From positions 4,711-68,710 of the forward strand of contig NW_006916523.1 in assembly GCF_000464535.1 (NCBI RefSeq): DNA of 64,000 bases, read 5' to 3'. Each line of letters opens with the position of its first letter. The stretch's first letter is position 1. The position numbers and the translations under genes were made by a program. The notes under the pieces were generated by a model. It saw only the letters and a program-made list of their open reading frames with translations, had not been told where the DNA came from and ran no database searches. This DNA comes from Endocarpon pusillum Z07020 (Eukaryota; Ascomycota; Eurotiomycetes; Verrucariales; Verrucariaceae). This document shows positions 21,126-32,874 of this stretch, in pieces.

Positions 21126-22244
21126 TGTTTCGAAACGGACGGGTTACATGGGCGGCATCACAACACCTGCGGTCATCCATACCGAGTGGGAAGGAGCTGT
21201 TCGAAGGGTAGTGCTTCCGCCAAGGAATTCGTATTTTCCTGCCATTTAGTATTGAGCGAGGCGTCCAAGCAAACCAGGGAGGGGTATTAGCGACTCAAGG
21301 CATCCTTCAACTCTTCAATCACTACCAGCGAGCTGGCCGGAGGACAGGGCGCAAAACGAAAACAGGCTCACTAGCAATCGAGCCATATCCTTGCATCATC
21401 TCCATCTTCCTTTCCTATGGCGGAAAACTTCTCCAGGTCCGTAGTGCTACTGTGCGTTTTACGTTTACGCGATATCCCTTACAGACTAAGTACCGTCGTA
21501 TGTGATCTACTTCGCCTTGTGCGAGATTGAAAGCACCGCTCTTGCTGTAGGTTACCTTACCTTGCGGTGGGAGAGGGAGGGGATATTCGGGGTTCTGATA
21601 TACGTAGTAGGAATCAGGAGGCTATTTACTTACCGAGGCGGACGGCTAGTCACTTACTATGTAGAGAAGGCAAAGATGAAAGGTAAGGTTTTGTGCATTT
21701 GCACGTGCATGTGTAGCGGACACGGAGGAGCATTGGCTTGGCTATAGGTATTGGAGATTGCTGTGTCCATCTGCTCTAGGGATGGACTCTGATTGATTCT
21801 TTTACGTAGTAGCTCGAGCACGCACTCCCACCTCCGAACCAACTCGACGCAGTTGTGTGTGGAAACAGGGCTACCAACTCCAATTCTGGTTCTGGTTCTG
21901 GTTCCGTGACATGTGTAGACACTCGGTCATGCTGGGGAAATCAGTCGCTCGCTCGCATGGTAGTGGATGAATGAATGAGCGAGCTCTGTGCTTGCCGAGT
22001 AATAATGACAGGCTGCGCCCTTCGAGGGGGAGAGAAAGAGAAAATGACGTGTGGTTCCACCCCTGAGACGTCTTCCCAGTACGCCGCGGAGCTGATGCCA
22101 AAAAATGCAATATGTATGTGTTGTATCGGTGGAATATGACAGAGATGTCATGTCCTCTTATTCCTCTGTTCTCCGTATCCATTTTGACTTCCCCTCCTGT
22201 ATACTTGTTCTCCGCTTTTCATCCACAATCACCTGTCGAGTTCA
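21126..22244. other. Intergenic 1.1 kb between convergent genes
   Basis: No convincing ORF. A short CTGGTT microrepeat occurs at 21,886-21,903. Otherwise featureless. Confidence 0.45.
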
Positions 22245-22832
22245 TTATAAGCTTAATCGATCCAAACTCCTGACCCTCCTCCCCGGACCTCCCGTCACCA
22301 GTCCTAACCTATAAAACTTCTCCTCCCCTGTTGCAGTCCTGCCGCCGATGTACCATTTTTCTGGCCCTAGCGCATCGATGAATCCACCGGATGAATTCGA
22401 GCTGTCCGATCCGCGTCTCTGTCTTCCTCGTGATAACGGTGTGGATGTGCCTCCTCCGGGTGGTGAGATACTCATGTTATGCGGGGTGCTGACGCCGGGT
22501 GAGCGGGATAGGGGAGAAACGTGGTGGATGTGAGAGGATGCTGCTACGACAGCAGCTGCGGTGGAGAAGGTGTTGTTGGTGTTTGACGGTGGAGATTGCG
22601 GCGAGTTGTTCGACGGCTGTGTGCTAGGAGATGTTCCTGCTTTCGTGGCTATCGAGCGGGTATGTGATGTTGTGGTTGTTGAAGTTGCGGTGCTGGAGGT
22701 TGTTGAGACATGGGCAGATGATGCTAGTGTCGTGGGTGAGGTGGAAGAAGAAGAAGCAGCTTTGTAGGCTGGACTCGAGTGTGCGCGAAAGGCGGCGAGG
22801 AAGTTTGCGAAAAAGGGTTGGTTCGTAGGCAT
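22245..22832 (-). CDS. Fungal hypothetical protein, 195 residues
   Basis: Single-exon ORF. The N-terminus (PFFANFLAAFRAHSSPAYK) and the C-terminal block (GGFIDALGPEKWYIGGR, GEEKFYRLGLVTGG, RRVRSLDRLSL) look ordered and protein-like, separated by a long Ser/Thr/Pro-rich disordered linker. The pattern of two conserved-looking ends around a variable middle argues for a real gene. No domain I can name; the serines next to arginines near the C-terminus could be kinase or 14-3-3 sites, which is speculative. Confidence 0.65.
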   Translation of the reverse strand: MPTNQPFFANFLAAFRAHSSPAYKAASSSSTSPTTLASSAHVSTTSSTATSTTTTSHTRSIATKAGTSPSTQPSNNSPQSPPSNTNNTFSTAAAVVAASSHIHHVSPLSRSPGVSTPHNMSISPPGGGTSTPLSRGRQRRGSDSSNSSGGFIDALGPEKWYIGGRTATGEEKFYRLGLVTGGPGRRVRSLDRLSL

Positions 22833-25565
22833 GTTGGATGTGGGAAGGTGACTGGAAGGTGTGTAGCGATAGAGGACTAGGAAGTTTATGGTCAGCGGCG
22901 AGGTTGACGAAAGTCAAGACAACATAATCGCATCGGATAGCTGATTCTCCTGGTGTTGGCGTAGACTGAGAGCTCTTTTCACTGTGAAACTCTCAGAAGT
23001 TGCGTAGATATCCGACTGGTTCCGTTGGGGTTACAGCAGACGCCTTGTGCATACCAAGAGACATACCAAAGAGATCTTGCCCACAAAGGGACCAACGCGC
23101 AAGGATGTCTAAATGTCCGCACAACTGAGACGGGTAATCAGTTGTGGTACCGGTCAAGCAGGACCTCAACACTCGGAGTGCTAAAAGTGATCGGGATGTC
23201 AGGCGGCACGAAGAATCTATCTGCCGGAGATGGACGACACCAGGCAAGACAAATACTCGTCTAAGAGCCTTGAGAGATATTCAGAGAGGGGATGAGTCGC
23301 AGGAAGCGTAGGTGAGGTGGATTTATAACGAGAGTGAGGGAAATGGCATGGCTCATCAAACCGCAAACCGCAAACCGCAAATAGTCTCACATGGGAGATT
23401 TCGGCACGGCATCCCGAGGCGGTGACGGAGCTGCGAGGTGCGTGGTGCGAGTTTGGCGCTTTAGCAGAAACCTTGAAGCGTCGATGGCCGAATCCACTCG
23501 GCAGATTTACTCATACTTCCTACGGATACCTCCTACAGAATCTAAGTAGATATCTACTACGTACTACGTACAACCTCCCTTCCTCACTCCTACTAAGTTA
23601 ATCGCCATCTACTGCGGTTGTCCTTCTGAGAGAACATGGACGTCACCGATACAGAAGTCCTTATCTTGTATATCCTTGTGCAGTACAATCGAGAAAAGAG
23701 CATCAATCATATCTCCCACAGGGCTCGCTCCGTTGATCCAGTGTCATCACCGTTCGCCTTCCCCACCATAACCCCTCCTTCTTGTGGCTTATTCAGATTC
23801 GTCCTATTCCTCTCTCCGTCCTAGTCTTTGTCCTTTGTCGCACGCGATTGGCAACGTAGGAAGCTCCTATCTCACAGTCTATCTCATAGTCCATGACTGC
23901 CTCGCAATCGTTCATATTTCTCTGGATCACGAACCTTGCTGTTATTCGTTTAAGCAAAATAGACGAAGTCTGCATCAAATGCTGACGATGGATTTGTGCT
24001 TATGTAGTCCTGCATTGCCCTCATCCTCGTGCGAAGCCTTGTAAGGAGCATATGCGTCTACCGAGAGCTGTTGACCTGGACACAACTTGGGTACACGTGC
24101 AGGAACCTCAGGTAAATTTCGTAATAATCGGTAGCTGCTGGAATTTCACCTCCTCGGTCAAGAATGCTCCTGGTGTTAAGCGCCCATAGTGGGAGCTTTG
24201 GTGCACCGCAGGCTATTCCATTATACTCTTTCAGAACAAGGATGGTACCTAGTTATAGTCAGTACGGCTCGTCTCGGCCTCCTAGAGTATGCTCGCAACC
24301 AAAGCACAAACATATTCCTGGTCCGCCCGGCCAATAGCATTTTCACGCCCGGTTCCTCTAGGTATCCATGACATCGGTGATTCTTTCGAGAAAGCTTAAC
24401 TTTAGAATCGGCGAGCTGCTACGGCTTAGCCAGCTCCACGACCTGTGACTGGTAGCACCACATCCAACGATCTTTCTGGGCTCTGCTCTGGTAGAGATGA
24501 GGGAGGATCTTCAGATGACAAACCTCCATGGGCGGATCGTTGAGTACAGACGACGAACGAGTACCTGACTGAAATGAATAAGTCGGCTCAAACAGTGACA
24601 ATTGCTGCTGGTGGGGAGCGTCTTCTGCAGAATGATAAGGGTATTGTTCCGGTTTATATAGGACTTCGTTGATGGTGACTATTGTGACTCTATGCTACTG
24701 GGATATGCCCGGTGCATACCAAAAATAAGTGGACATCGGGACACTACTTCAGGTAACTCGTTGGCTACTCACCTGGATATAAACAGCTGTTACAAATACC
24801 GTTAAAGATTTACGCGCTTCCATGTCTTTCTCCAACAACAGCGGTGTATCATCAATAATACATCGCCAGGCAACTAGCGGACCAAGCTGCTTTTTGGGTT
24901 GGCCAAAGTGCTGTGTAACCTTGGTCTGTTTGCAAGAATGCCACAATATCTTGTGAAGTAGGGCCCGTACCGCTTCAGCCGGCTGAATCATGATGTATTT
25001 CACATGCCAGCCAGATATTGGCCAGCCACGGGTGGTCGTGCAGTTAGACTGGAAATGCTGATCAGCAGGAAAGTTTTATGAGAATGGAATCATAGTCTCC
25101 AGCTGTAGGGAACGAGACATCGCTGTGAGAAAGCATGGAAGATTGTTTGACGTTACTGCATGAGCAACTCTGACTACGGCCGGCCATGAGTATTGCGAAG
25201 TGTGTTTGTAGAAACTCTGAATGCTTGGGGCTTACTCCGTAATATGCTTCCCTACGTCGATTAGAAATTTTCATAACAGAGACGCGCTTACAAGCCAAGG
25301 TGACCCCCAAGTCCCGCCGCGCTTCCTAAAAACTTGCATGACATTGATTGCTTATGTACATATCCATCATGATTACTTTGGGTTTCTCCTCTTACGTATT
25401 CTGCTAATTGGTCAGCTAATGTACCGCATTCAGACTTGCAAAACACGGATCTACATCCCATGCCCAGTCACAACTTGCTGAAAAGAGTGCATTGGTTGAG
25501 AGCCGCAAGATTGCAATACAACACTACTCAGCTATGAGAAACTGGTCGACTGCAGCATTGTCGCC
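22833..25565. other. Gene-poor 2.7-kb spacer
   Basis: Short ORFs only. On the minus strand 24,419-25,310 several open segments of 60-84 codons follow one another and could be exons of an unrecognised gene, but I could not join them in phase. A small AAACCGC tandem (three copies) sits near 23,358-23,380. Confidence 0.4.
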
Positions 25566-27710
25566 ATGAACTCTTTTCGACATTTAAATTCAGGGTCAAG
25601 GAAATACTTGTGCCACCAGTTCCGGCATAGGACGAAGGGAGTCACAGGTCGACCATTCAACTACGTACGCCAGGCTTCCACACTTCCAACCCCAGTTGCA
25701 AGTTTACGAAACCTCTTCTATGGTACGGCCTTGGTCTTCGGCTCTGGCTTGTTGTATCTCTACATCACGGATACTCGGGCAAGCCTACATCGTTGGCTTG
25801 TCGTACCTACGCTGAAAATCCTCTATGCGGATGCAGAAGAAGCCCATCATGCCGGTAATTCGGCGTTAAAATTCCTCTGGCAGTTCGGCCTATATCCTCG
25901 TGAACGTGGTGATCCAGACAGTGCTGGAGATCTTCAGATTGAAGTCTTTGGATATAATCTTGTCAATCCCATTGCAACTTCCGCAGGGATTGACAAGGAC
26001 GCTGATATTCCCGATGCACTGTTCGCGATGGGGCCAGCAATTGTCGAGGTAGGCGGAGTAACACCATTGCCGCAGGAGGGAAATGCCAAACCACGAGTCT
26101 TTCGAGTGCCTTCTCAAAATGCACTCATCAACCGATACGGACTTAATTCTGAAGGAGCCGACCACGTGGCCATGCACTTGCGACATCGGGTCAGAGAATT
26201 TGCTCGGGCTAAGAACTACGGTCAGGATGCAGAAGCTGAGCAGTATGTTCTAGATGGTCATGCTCACGTACCTCCCGGAAGTCTGATGCCTGGTCGGTTG
26301 CTAGCCGTGAATATCGCGAAAAACAAACAAACTCCAGACGAGGACATCGACCGTGTCACAGACGACTACGTGTATTGCGTTGAACGGCTTGGCCCATACG
26401 CCGACATTCTTGTCGTCAACGTCTCTAGCCCAAACACCCCAGGCTTGCGGTCATTACAGCAATCTAAGCCACTGACCACGATATTGACCGGCGTGGTGAA
26501 TGCGGCACAAAATGTGAACCGAACTAAGAAACCTGCCATCATGGTTAAAGTCAGCCCTGACGAAGACTCTGATGAGCAAATTGCGGGGATCTGTGACGCT
26601 GTCTGGAATTCTGGCGTCGATGGTTTGATAGTCGGCAACACGACAAAGGCAAGACCTGACCCTCTACCATTGGGTTATAAGCTATCACCAGTTGAGGAGC
26701 AAGTCCTGTTGGAGCAGGGTGGATACTCTGGCCCCCAGCTCTTTGACAGAACGATATCTCTGGTAAAAAAATATCGAAAGCTATTAGAGAACCGACCCCA
26801 AAAAGCTCTTCAATCAAACGTCGAAAGACCGGCCGACTCTGGGAACCGACCACAATACGCTCAGCAGCCCTCAGATGAAGGGGCAGCCGAACCAGACAAT
26901 CAACCTCAACAAACTCATCAGGCTAAAGCGGAAGGACCTGCCGAATCAGAAAAGTTGATTCTTGAAAAGCCTGGACCAATCGTTCCCCCTCAGAATGTAG
27001 ATGGAGTCCATGCTTCGGTCTCAAGCGGCAAGATCGATCTTAAAAACCCATCAGATCGTCCGGACACTGAGAAGCAGTCCCTTTTCCAGATTCCTTCTGA
27101 GAAATACTACCATGCCCCAAGAGAGATGGAACCAGACCTACAAGAGGTATCTGAACCACCAGCCGAATCAGACAAATTAATTCTTGAAAAGCCTGGACCG
27201 ACCGCCACCCCTGAAAAAGTAGATGGAGTACATGCTTCAATCTCGAGTGGGAGGATTGATCCTAAGAAGCCGTCGGGTCGTCCGGATACTGAGAAGCAGG
27301 CCCTTCTTCAGATCCCTACTCAGAAATACTATAACGTCCAGAGAGAGACCGAACCTGACTCGTTAGATGTGTCTGATAGCTCGAGAAAATTCGAACCAGG
27401 GCCCTCCATGGAGCCAAGTGCTTCGAGCAAACAGGGAGTTAACTCACCAGGGGGACCCGATGTTTCGAAACCCGTGGAAGCCAAACCATCTGTGGTCTCT
27501 GATGTACTTCCACATCGAGACGAGTCAAAGGTTATCTTCGCAAGTGGTGGCATTACCAATGGTAGACAGGCTTTAGAGGCCCTTAAGGCAGGGTCGGATT
27601 GTGTGAGTCTATATACTGCCTTGGCGTATCAAGGAGTCGGCACAATATCTAGGATTAAGGATGAGATGAGAGTAGAGATTAAGAAAGACAACGACACAAG
27701 GAGGAAATAA
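25566..27710 (+). CDS. Dihydroorotate dehydrogenase (quinone), mitochondrial class 2, with large insertion
   Basis: Oxidises dihydroorotate to orotate (pyrimidine synthesis, fourth step), passing electrons to ubiquinone at the mitochondrial inner membrane. The 714-residue intronless ORF has a basic presequence, one membrane anchor (NLFYGTALVFGSGLLYLYI, residues ~52-70), the class-2 entry helices, and the barrel: NPIATSAGIDKDA (~133), GGVTPLPQEGN (~160), and NVSSPNTPGLR (~285), whose serine is the class-2 catalytic base. The GLIVGNTTKARP segment follows. The last strand and FMN phosphate site (FASGGITNGRQALEALKAGS) appear only at residue ~658, after about 240 extra residues (26800-27524) rich in Pro/Glu/Ser and including a 74-residue tandem duplication. 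The enzyme core looks intact; the insertion is the odd feature. Confidence 0.94.
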   Translation: MNSFRHLNSGSRKYLCHQFRHRTKGVTGRPFNYVRQASTLPTPVASLRNLFYGTALVFGSGLLYLYITDTRASLHRWLVVPTLKILYADAEEAHHAGNSALKFLWQFGLYPRERGDPDSAGDLQIEVFGYNLVNPIATSAGIDKDADIPDALFAMGPAIVEVGGVTPLPQEGNAKPRVFRVPSQNALINRYGLNSEGADHVAMHLRHRVREFARAKNYGQDAEAEQYVLDGHAHVPPGSLMPGRLLAVNIAKNKQTPDEDIDRVTDDYVYCVERLGPYADILVVNVSSPNTPGLRSLQQSKPLTTILTGVVNAAQNVNRTKKPAIMVKVSPDEDSDEQIAGICDAVWNSGVDGLIVGNTTKARPDPLPLGYKLSPVEEQVLLEQGGYSGPQLFDRTISLVKKYRKLLENRPQKALQSNVERPADSGNRPQYAQQPSDEGAAEPDNQPQQTHQAKAEGPAESEKLILEKPGPIVPPQNVDGVHASVSSGKIDLKNPSDRPDTEKQSLFQIPSEKYYHAPREMEPDLQEVSEPPAESDKLILEKPGPTATPEKVDGVHASISSGRIDPKKPSGRPDTEKQALLQIPTQKYYNVQRETEPDSLDVSDSSRKFEPGPSMEPSASSKQGVNSPGGPDVSKPVEAKPSVVSDVLPHRDESKVIFASGGITNGRQALEALKAGSDCVSLYTALAYQGVGTISRIKDEMRVEIKKDNDTRRK
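26940..27381 (+). repeat. Two 222-bp in-frame tandem repeats inside the DHODH insertion
   Basis: Unit 1 (26940-27161) and unit 2 (27162-27381) encode 74-residue copies sharing PAESxKLILEKPGP, VDGVHAS, SSG, RPDTEKQ, LxQIP and KYY. Substitutions are scattered, so the duplication is not brand new, and the frame is kept. Confidence 0.9.
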
Positions 27711-28154
27711 AACATGGAGATTGTGGAGATTATGGCGGCCCTGGACTGAAAATAGTCAATGTACATATGATTTCGTACTGATTGCAGCTAGAATTATAGT
27801 ACGAAATGCTCGGACAAGTGTTACATTTCTTTAGTATTACGACTCCACCTACACAAGTAGGGGAAATGGGGTGGAGAGCGCATTGGGGCAGCTTCAGCCC
27901 TATCGAGATCTGGCCCGTGCGCTGCCCCATTCAACTGGACTGGCGCGCGCATCTCACATACTTACTACGTATAGTACCCACTCTGCAAGCACCAACGCAA
28001 GCACCAACACACCCTGCATGCCTCGCAACATTTGCACCTGCCACCAACGTTGCTAGAGTACTCAGAGAGGCTCTGCCAACCCCAATAGCTGTTTCCTTGT
28101 TTGCTCTGGGCTCCTGCTCCTAACAAACGCATCCAACTTGTTCAAATTGACCCA
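27711..28154. other. Intergenic 444 bp, presumptive NOT2 promoter
   Basis: No ORF of note; AT-rich at 27,750-27,840, then pyrimidine-rich before the ATG at 28155. Confidence 0.5.
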
Positions 28155-31100
28155 ATGAATCGGCCAGGTAGGTTTCCATTCTTTTCGTCCTTCTCTTCTA
28201 GTAGCATTATTTGCAGTGGTGTTGGTTTGTTTTGGATATGGGAAACCCTGGCAGGCAAGCTGCGGCAGGGAAAGGGCTGGCATCACTTCATCAGCGGACC
28301 CCATCACAAGGGGCACCCACTGTTCAGACCGCCAACGTCGATGAGAGCCGGGCCAGCGCGACAGGAGGAGACACAAGATCTCATGAGAATCCTAGAGCCT
28401 CTACTGCACGATATGTTGCGTCCGGACTAGGACAAGCGATACCAGGTGGTTATGAAGCTACACTGCAACCTAGCACCCATACAACACCCTTTCCTAAAGA
28501 CAATCAATGGGTCAGCCCTCCAGCGGTCCTTGTCGATAGGCCCTGTTCATTACCAAAGAGCCAAGATGGTCAAGCGGGATCGAGCAATCTTCAAAATGCG
28601 ACTCGCAATCAAGGAGACGCACCTAAACCCGTGTTAACGTCTGCTACTGCCGCAAGAGCTGAAGAGACTCAGCATACATCACACTTCCTGGACGAACTGG
28701 GAGCACCAAACTATCAAAAGCAAGACCACAAACGTTCTCGGCGCACTGCCAGCAATACCAGTCATCTTGATGGAAGTGAGGACCAATCTACCGGATTACA
28801 GCACTCTCTACACCTAGAATCGAAAGCGAATTTGGCTCAGACTGGCGGTCATGATGGCACGTGCGAGTTTGAACCCGACCCTGACACCAGCGCCATCCGA
28901 GCGTCGAGCTCGATAATGTTGAGAAAACGGAGCATAGAATCAGTTCACGCTCCACGAGGGGCGAATTCAACCTGTTCAGGTTGCACCCTACCGAGCAAGA
29001 CGCTTCCAACAGCTATACACCTTGAGGAAGGTGAAGCTGCAAGTCGTCCATTGAATGATGCTGAAGTCACAATGGACCTCAAAGCTTTGCAAATCAGGTC
29101 TGCTCCCGAAGAACTTAGTGGAATAGTTGGTAGAGCTGCCTTGACCGTTTCTCCGACCTCTCCAAGTACCGCAGATACTTTGCGTATTCGAGCTCCAAGC
29201 CTAAGCTTCAAGGCAAAGAAGTTGCGGGGTAAATTCGATGCAGGGGCGCTCGAAGCACAGTTCGGGATTGAGCTGTCTGCAGAGAATGCACAAAGACTCA
29301 GGGCGCTTTCCGGTGACGAAATGGGGGCAGCGATCAATCTTTACCTTCAAGGGTACTGCAATCCTTCGGAGAGCCAAAGTCCTGATTCTTCCAGTCAGAG
29401 GGACGAGCATCATTCCAGGATCGACAAACATCGAAATAGCAGTGGATCTGTATCGTCTGTCGAATTCTGGCAACGGAAACGCCGAACCGACAAGTCAAGT
29501 CAAAGCCCCGATTTAGAAGTAACAAGAGGGTCGCCAAGTCAGAGAGCCACTTTCTTGGTGGACAGCAATTCCGTAACCGAAGTCTCAGAACAGGGCTGCG
29601 CTCAGCGTGACCGGCAAAGCAACGGTTTAGTACTAGGCAAGGTGTATAGACCAGAGCTAGTCTCTCAACCCGGTTCAGCTCAAGATGACTCTGGTTGCAA
29701 CATTCACCCAAAACCATCGTCAGAAAGAGTCGTGCCAGAGGATAAGGATCGACGGGGTGGTTGCGGTAGCAGCTGCATTGGCCCGGAGGGTGCTGGTGCT
29801 CAAAGCGATATTGTGCCTGCTATTGGCGGCGTGACTCCTACAGACCCGGAAGTAGCAGAGGCTGACGAGAAGAGTGAACATTCAGGTACTGGCCCTGTGC
29901 CGCTTCGAGGTATGCAGGCCTTCGCCAACCAAGAAAATGTCCGACCGAGAAATCCGCCTTCGAGTACAAGCAGATTACCAAACGGCAAACTGGGTGCGTG
30001 CCATGTACACTTATCCAATGAAACTTGCCGTTTCACGAGCTGATGCGGTTTTTACGTAGGAAGTGGATCAGGCTGGGGCGCCTTTGGAATGCCAATGGGA
30101 GGGGCACCAGGCCTGCAAAGCGTGCAACAACGAAATATGGGTGGAAATAGTGGAATAGGCTCTTTCGCACAAAATGTCGGCGGGTCTCAACCTGCAACTC
30201 CTCTCGACCCCTTGTAAGTGACACGTCTACCCCACAAACCATAGAAAAATGCTTCTCAGGAGACATAAAGTTCCTTACAGGCTTAGCGAAGCTCACTGTC
30301 ACCTCGCAGAGAATTTCCTTCTCTCTCAGGCACTCCACAAACACAACAACAAAACCCTGGCCAAGCAATTTGGGCACAACGACCGGCCCAGCAAAACCCA
30401 ACGCAAAATTCACGGCAGCAGCAATCTCAACCTTCTCAACCAAATTCACTCCAAATTCAGCCGCAGTCGCAGCCATCTCACGAGGACATGTTCTCAGCGG
30501 CGTCTCATTTTTCCACTGGATTAGGTGACTATGGTCAAGGCAATCAGCAACTCTCGGGGAGTACTCAGCCACAGACAGGCAACATCGATGAGTTCCCGCC
30601 ATTAGGACGTGAAACTTCTTCAGGTCTAGGTCAGGAAAGGAGAGGTAGTTTGTTGCAAAGTAGTACATTTGGAGGCTATGGTGCTGGAATGGCATTTGCA
30701 GGCATGACCCAGCAACAGCGGACTCTACTGAGCAGTGCACTTGATAGGGAAAGAATGGCTTCGCCGGCAGGCTCAGGCATGGGTTGTGAGTGAGATTTGC
30801 CAAGTCGAAGCCTGAAAGACTGACGTGTTTGAGTAATCTCAACATCTCGATCACCAAATCCACAAGGACAAAATGGCAATGCGGCGCAGGAGAAACTTGT
30901 CAGCAGTTTCAACAACAACCTCCTCCGGTCAATGCTAACATGTGCAGGGGACTATTGGGTCCGGAGCAGATGGCTCGAACCGCCAAGGAGACTTCTCCAA
31001 CCAATCTCAACAACAACTTCCGCATCAATCAAGTCAGATGATGAACAACACATTTGGTGGAAACGACCTGGTTGACTCGCCGTCATCACTGCAACAGGCT

Positions 31101-31819
31101 GGGCCACAACCTCTAGAGCAAATGTCTGATGCCGACAAATTCGGGCTACCTGGTCTTCTCGCCATGATGCATCACCCTTCCGCCGACCTGCGCAGCCTAA
31201 CAGCCCAAGGGCAAGATCTCACAACGCTTGGTCTTGACCTGACGTCAACCGAACCTCTTCACACGCACCTTGCAAGCGTGTTCAACCCCACAGCTCACAC
31301 CCGTCTCCCCCTCGATGCCGACTACACGCTGCCAGCCTGCTACCGTGTTGCCAATGTGCAAAATCTGCATGAGCGCATCCCCAGCTTCAGCGAGGAAACA
31401 CTCTTCTATATTTTCTACTCGAGTCCCAAGGATGTCGTACAAGAACTTGTGGCAGATGAGCTGATAGGGAGGAAGTGGCGATTCCACAAAGGGGAAAAGA
31501 TGTGGGTGACGAGGGATGAGAATTATCCAGCACCAGTGGAGGTGGAGAGGGAGGTTAGTGAGCAAGGCTTCTACATCTGGTGGGATTGGAAGGGATGGAA
31601 AAAGGTGAGGGTAAGTTGGCGCAATGTACTCTCACGGGTGCACGTGTGATGAGCTCGCTCTATGGCTGATATGTTGTCGTTACGCAGAGGCAGTACATAC
31701 TACGATATGAGGACCTTGATAACGGCTCAACGAGGAATGGATCGGCGTTGAACCAGATGGCATTGAGTGCAGCACCGAGCGCTGTTGCTCCGGCGGCGGC
31801 AGGTATATTCAACCGGTAA
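28155..31819 (+). CDS. NOT2: CCR4-NOT complex subunit 2 (NOT2/CDC36)
   Basis: Scaffold subunit of the CCR4-NOT deadenylase and transcription regulator. A canonical protein of about 524 residues results from phase-consistent exons 28155-28167 (MNRPG start), 29886-29993, 30060-30213, 30310-30782, 30867-30898, 30948-31610 and 31688-31819. Landmarks are PLRGMQAF and SRLPNGKLG, GWGAFGMPMG, EFPSLSGTPQ, IDEFPPLG, then the C-terminal NOT2/3/5 domain: DKFGLPGLLAMM, LGLDLTSTEPLH, LPACYRV, SFSEETLFYIFYS, EQGFYIWWDWKGWKKVR and QYILRYEDLD. The first intron would be 1.7 kb and is almost entirely one open frame continuous with exon 2 (separate entry). The 30783 donor (GTTGTG) and 30899 donor (GTCAGC) are weak but are the ones that keep phase. 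Confidence 0.9.
28211..29885 (+). CDS. Long open frame continuous with NOT2 exon 2: alternative N-terminal extension?
   Basis: About 558 codons without a stop precede and run in frame into NOT2 exon 2. Chance absence of stops over this length is very improbable, so it is, or recently was, coding. An acceptor at 28268 (GCGGCAG) is in phase with the short first exon, so choosing the proximal acceptor (28268) or distal one (29885) would give a NOT2 of about 1,063 or 524 residues. The segment is mostly low complexity, with one ordered patch (residues ~340-395 of the ORF: LRGKFDAGALEAQFGIEL, then GDEMGAAINLYLQGYC) resembling a UBA-like helix pattern (AINLYLxG). A separate upstream gene fused to NOT2 is the alternative. 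I do not recognise its family. Confidence 0.6.
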
Positions 31820-32874
31820 GTGCAGCGAGCAGAGAGCAAGACGTTTCCAGTCAGAGCAGCGAGGTTGACAAAATAGCCTCCTCGCATAGTTCACTGTGAC
31901 TCGCGTTCATAAGCGGTCAAAGACAAGGCATACTATTTGGGTATGCTTCCTACAGTACAAGAACGTTATGCATTCTTTGTCAACTCTCATAGAGCTTGCT
32001 TATGCAAGAGCCGTATAGTGATTGTGATATGAGCGTCTGGCCCTGATTCTCAAGTCAAAGGTCGATATCTGTTGCGGCATGTGATGCAGCCGTGTGTTGT
32101 CCTTGGGAATAAGTACGTAGTGCCACCAACCTTGGAAGGGAGGAGGTGGTCAGGTTGGTTGGCGGAAGGGGAGCTGACAGCCAACTTGAAGGTCGGCATT
32201 GATGGCTGAATCTGACTAAGAGAGGAGGGGCCGATGGGCCGGCTGTCTCAAAGTGGAGCGGATCCGCTGACTACGGTGCATGGATGCATGCTCAACTCTA
32301 ATCATGCTTCTTAGCCAGACGTTGTAACACTCGAGTTGCGGTCTTGCCTTGTCCATCGCCTATTGAAAAGGAAGCTTGATTGCCGCTTTATCAGCTTATC
32401 TAGCACAGCTTTGGAAGGTTCACGGCTGCTCGCTGGCAGATCGATGTGGCATTGAAGTGTTCCGCCACCTTTCCAGGGCCAGGTCCACTTGTGAAATGCC
32501 GACCCCCCAGAGTCCGGCGCCAAGGGGTTGACTAATCGACGTAATCAGTTTAGTGGCTGCAAAGCCCGAGGCAGTCAGGTTGCCTTAACTCAACTACAAC
32601 TTGCGTGTAACTCAGCTGGCTGTTCCACTGGAGTTAGGGTGACTACCACTAAGCTAATCATCCTGGGGAACTGCTTTTCCCTCCGCTGCTTACCTCATAA
32701 ATTCAAAGTTCCCTCAGTCACCTACCTGCACAACCAACCTCTGTAAGAGAGCAAAGCGGCGTGCGGCGTACTCCTTTCTTATTGCATGTTATCGCAGTTG
32801 AATTTGGTCGGTGTTCTCAGGCCTCATCGAACAGACGCACAGCTTTGAAGAGCGCATTTTCCGCTGCCGCCAGA
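31820..32874. other. Intergenic 1.05 kb upstream of kapC
   Basis: No coding signal; probable promoter and long 5' leader of the bZIP gene. No repeat identified. Confidence 0.45.

Noticed and set aside
24419..25310. Possible multi-exon minus-strand gene
   Set aside because: Three open segments (60-84 codons) are suggestive, but I could not connect them in phase with credible splice sites or recognise a family.
30033..30863. 276-codon minus-strand ORF opposite NOT2 exons
   Set aside because: Antisense shadow of a region where plus-strand NOT2 exons are clear; no protein family resemblance.
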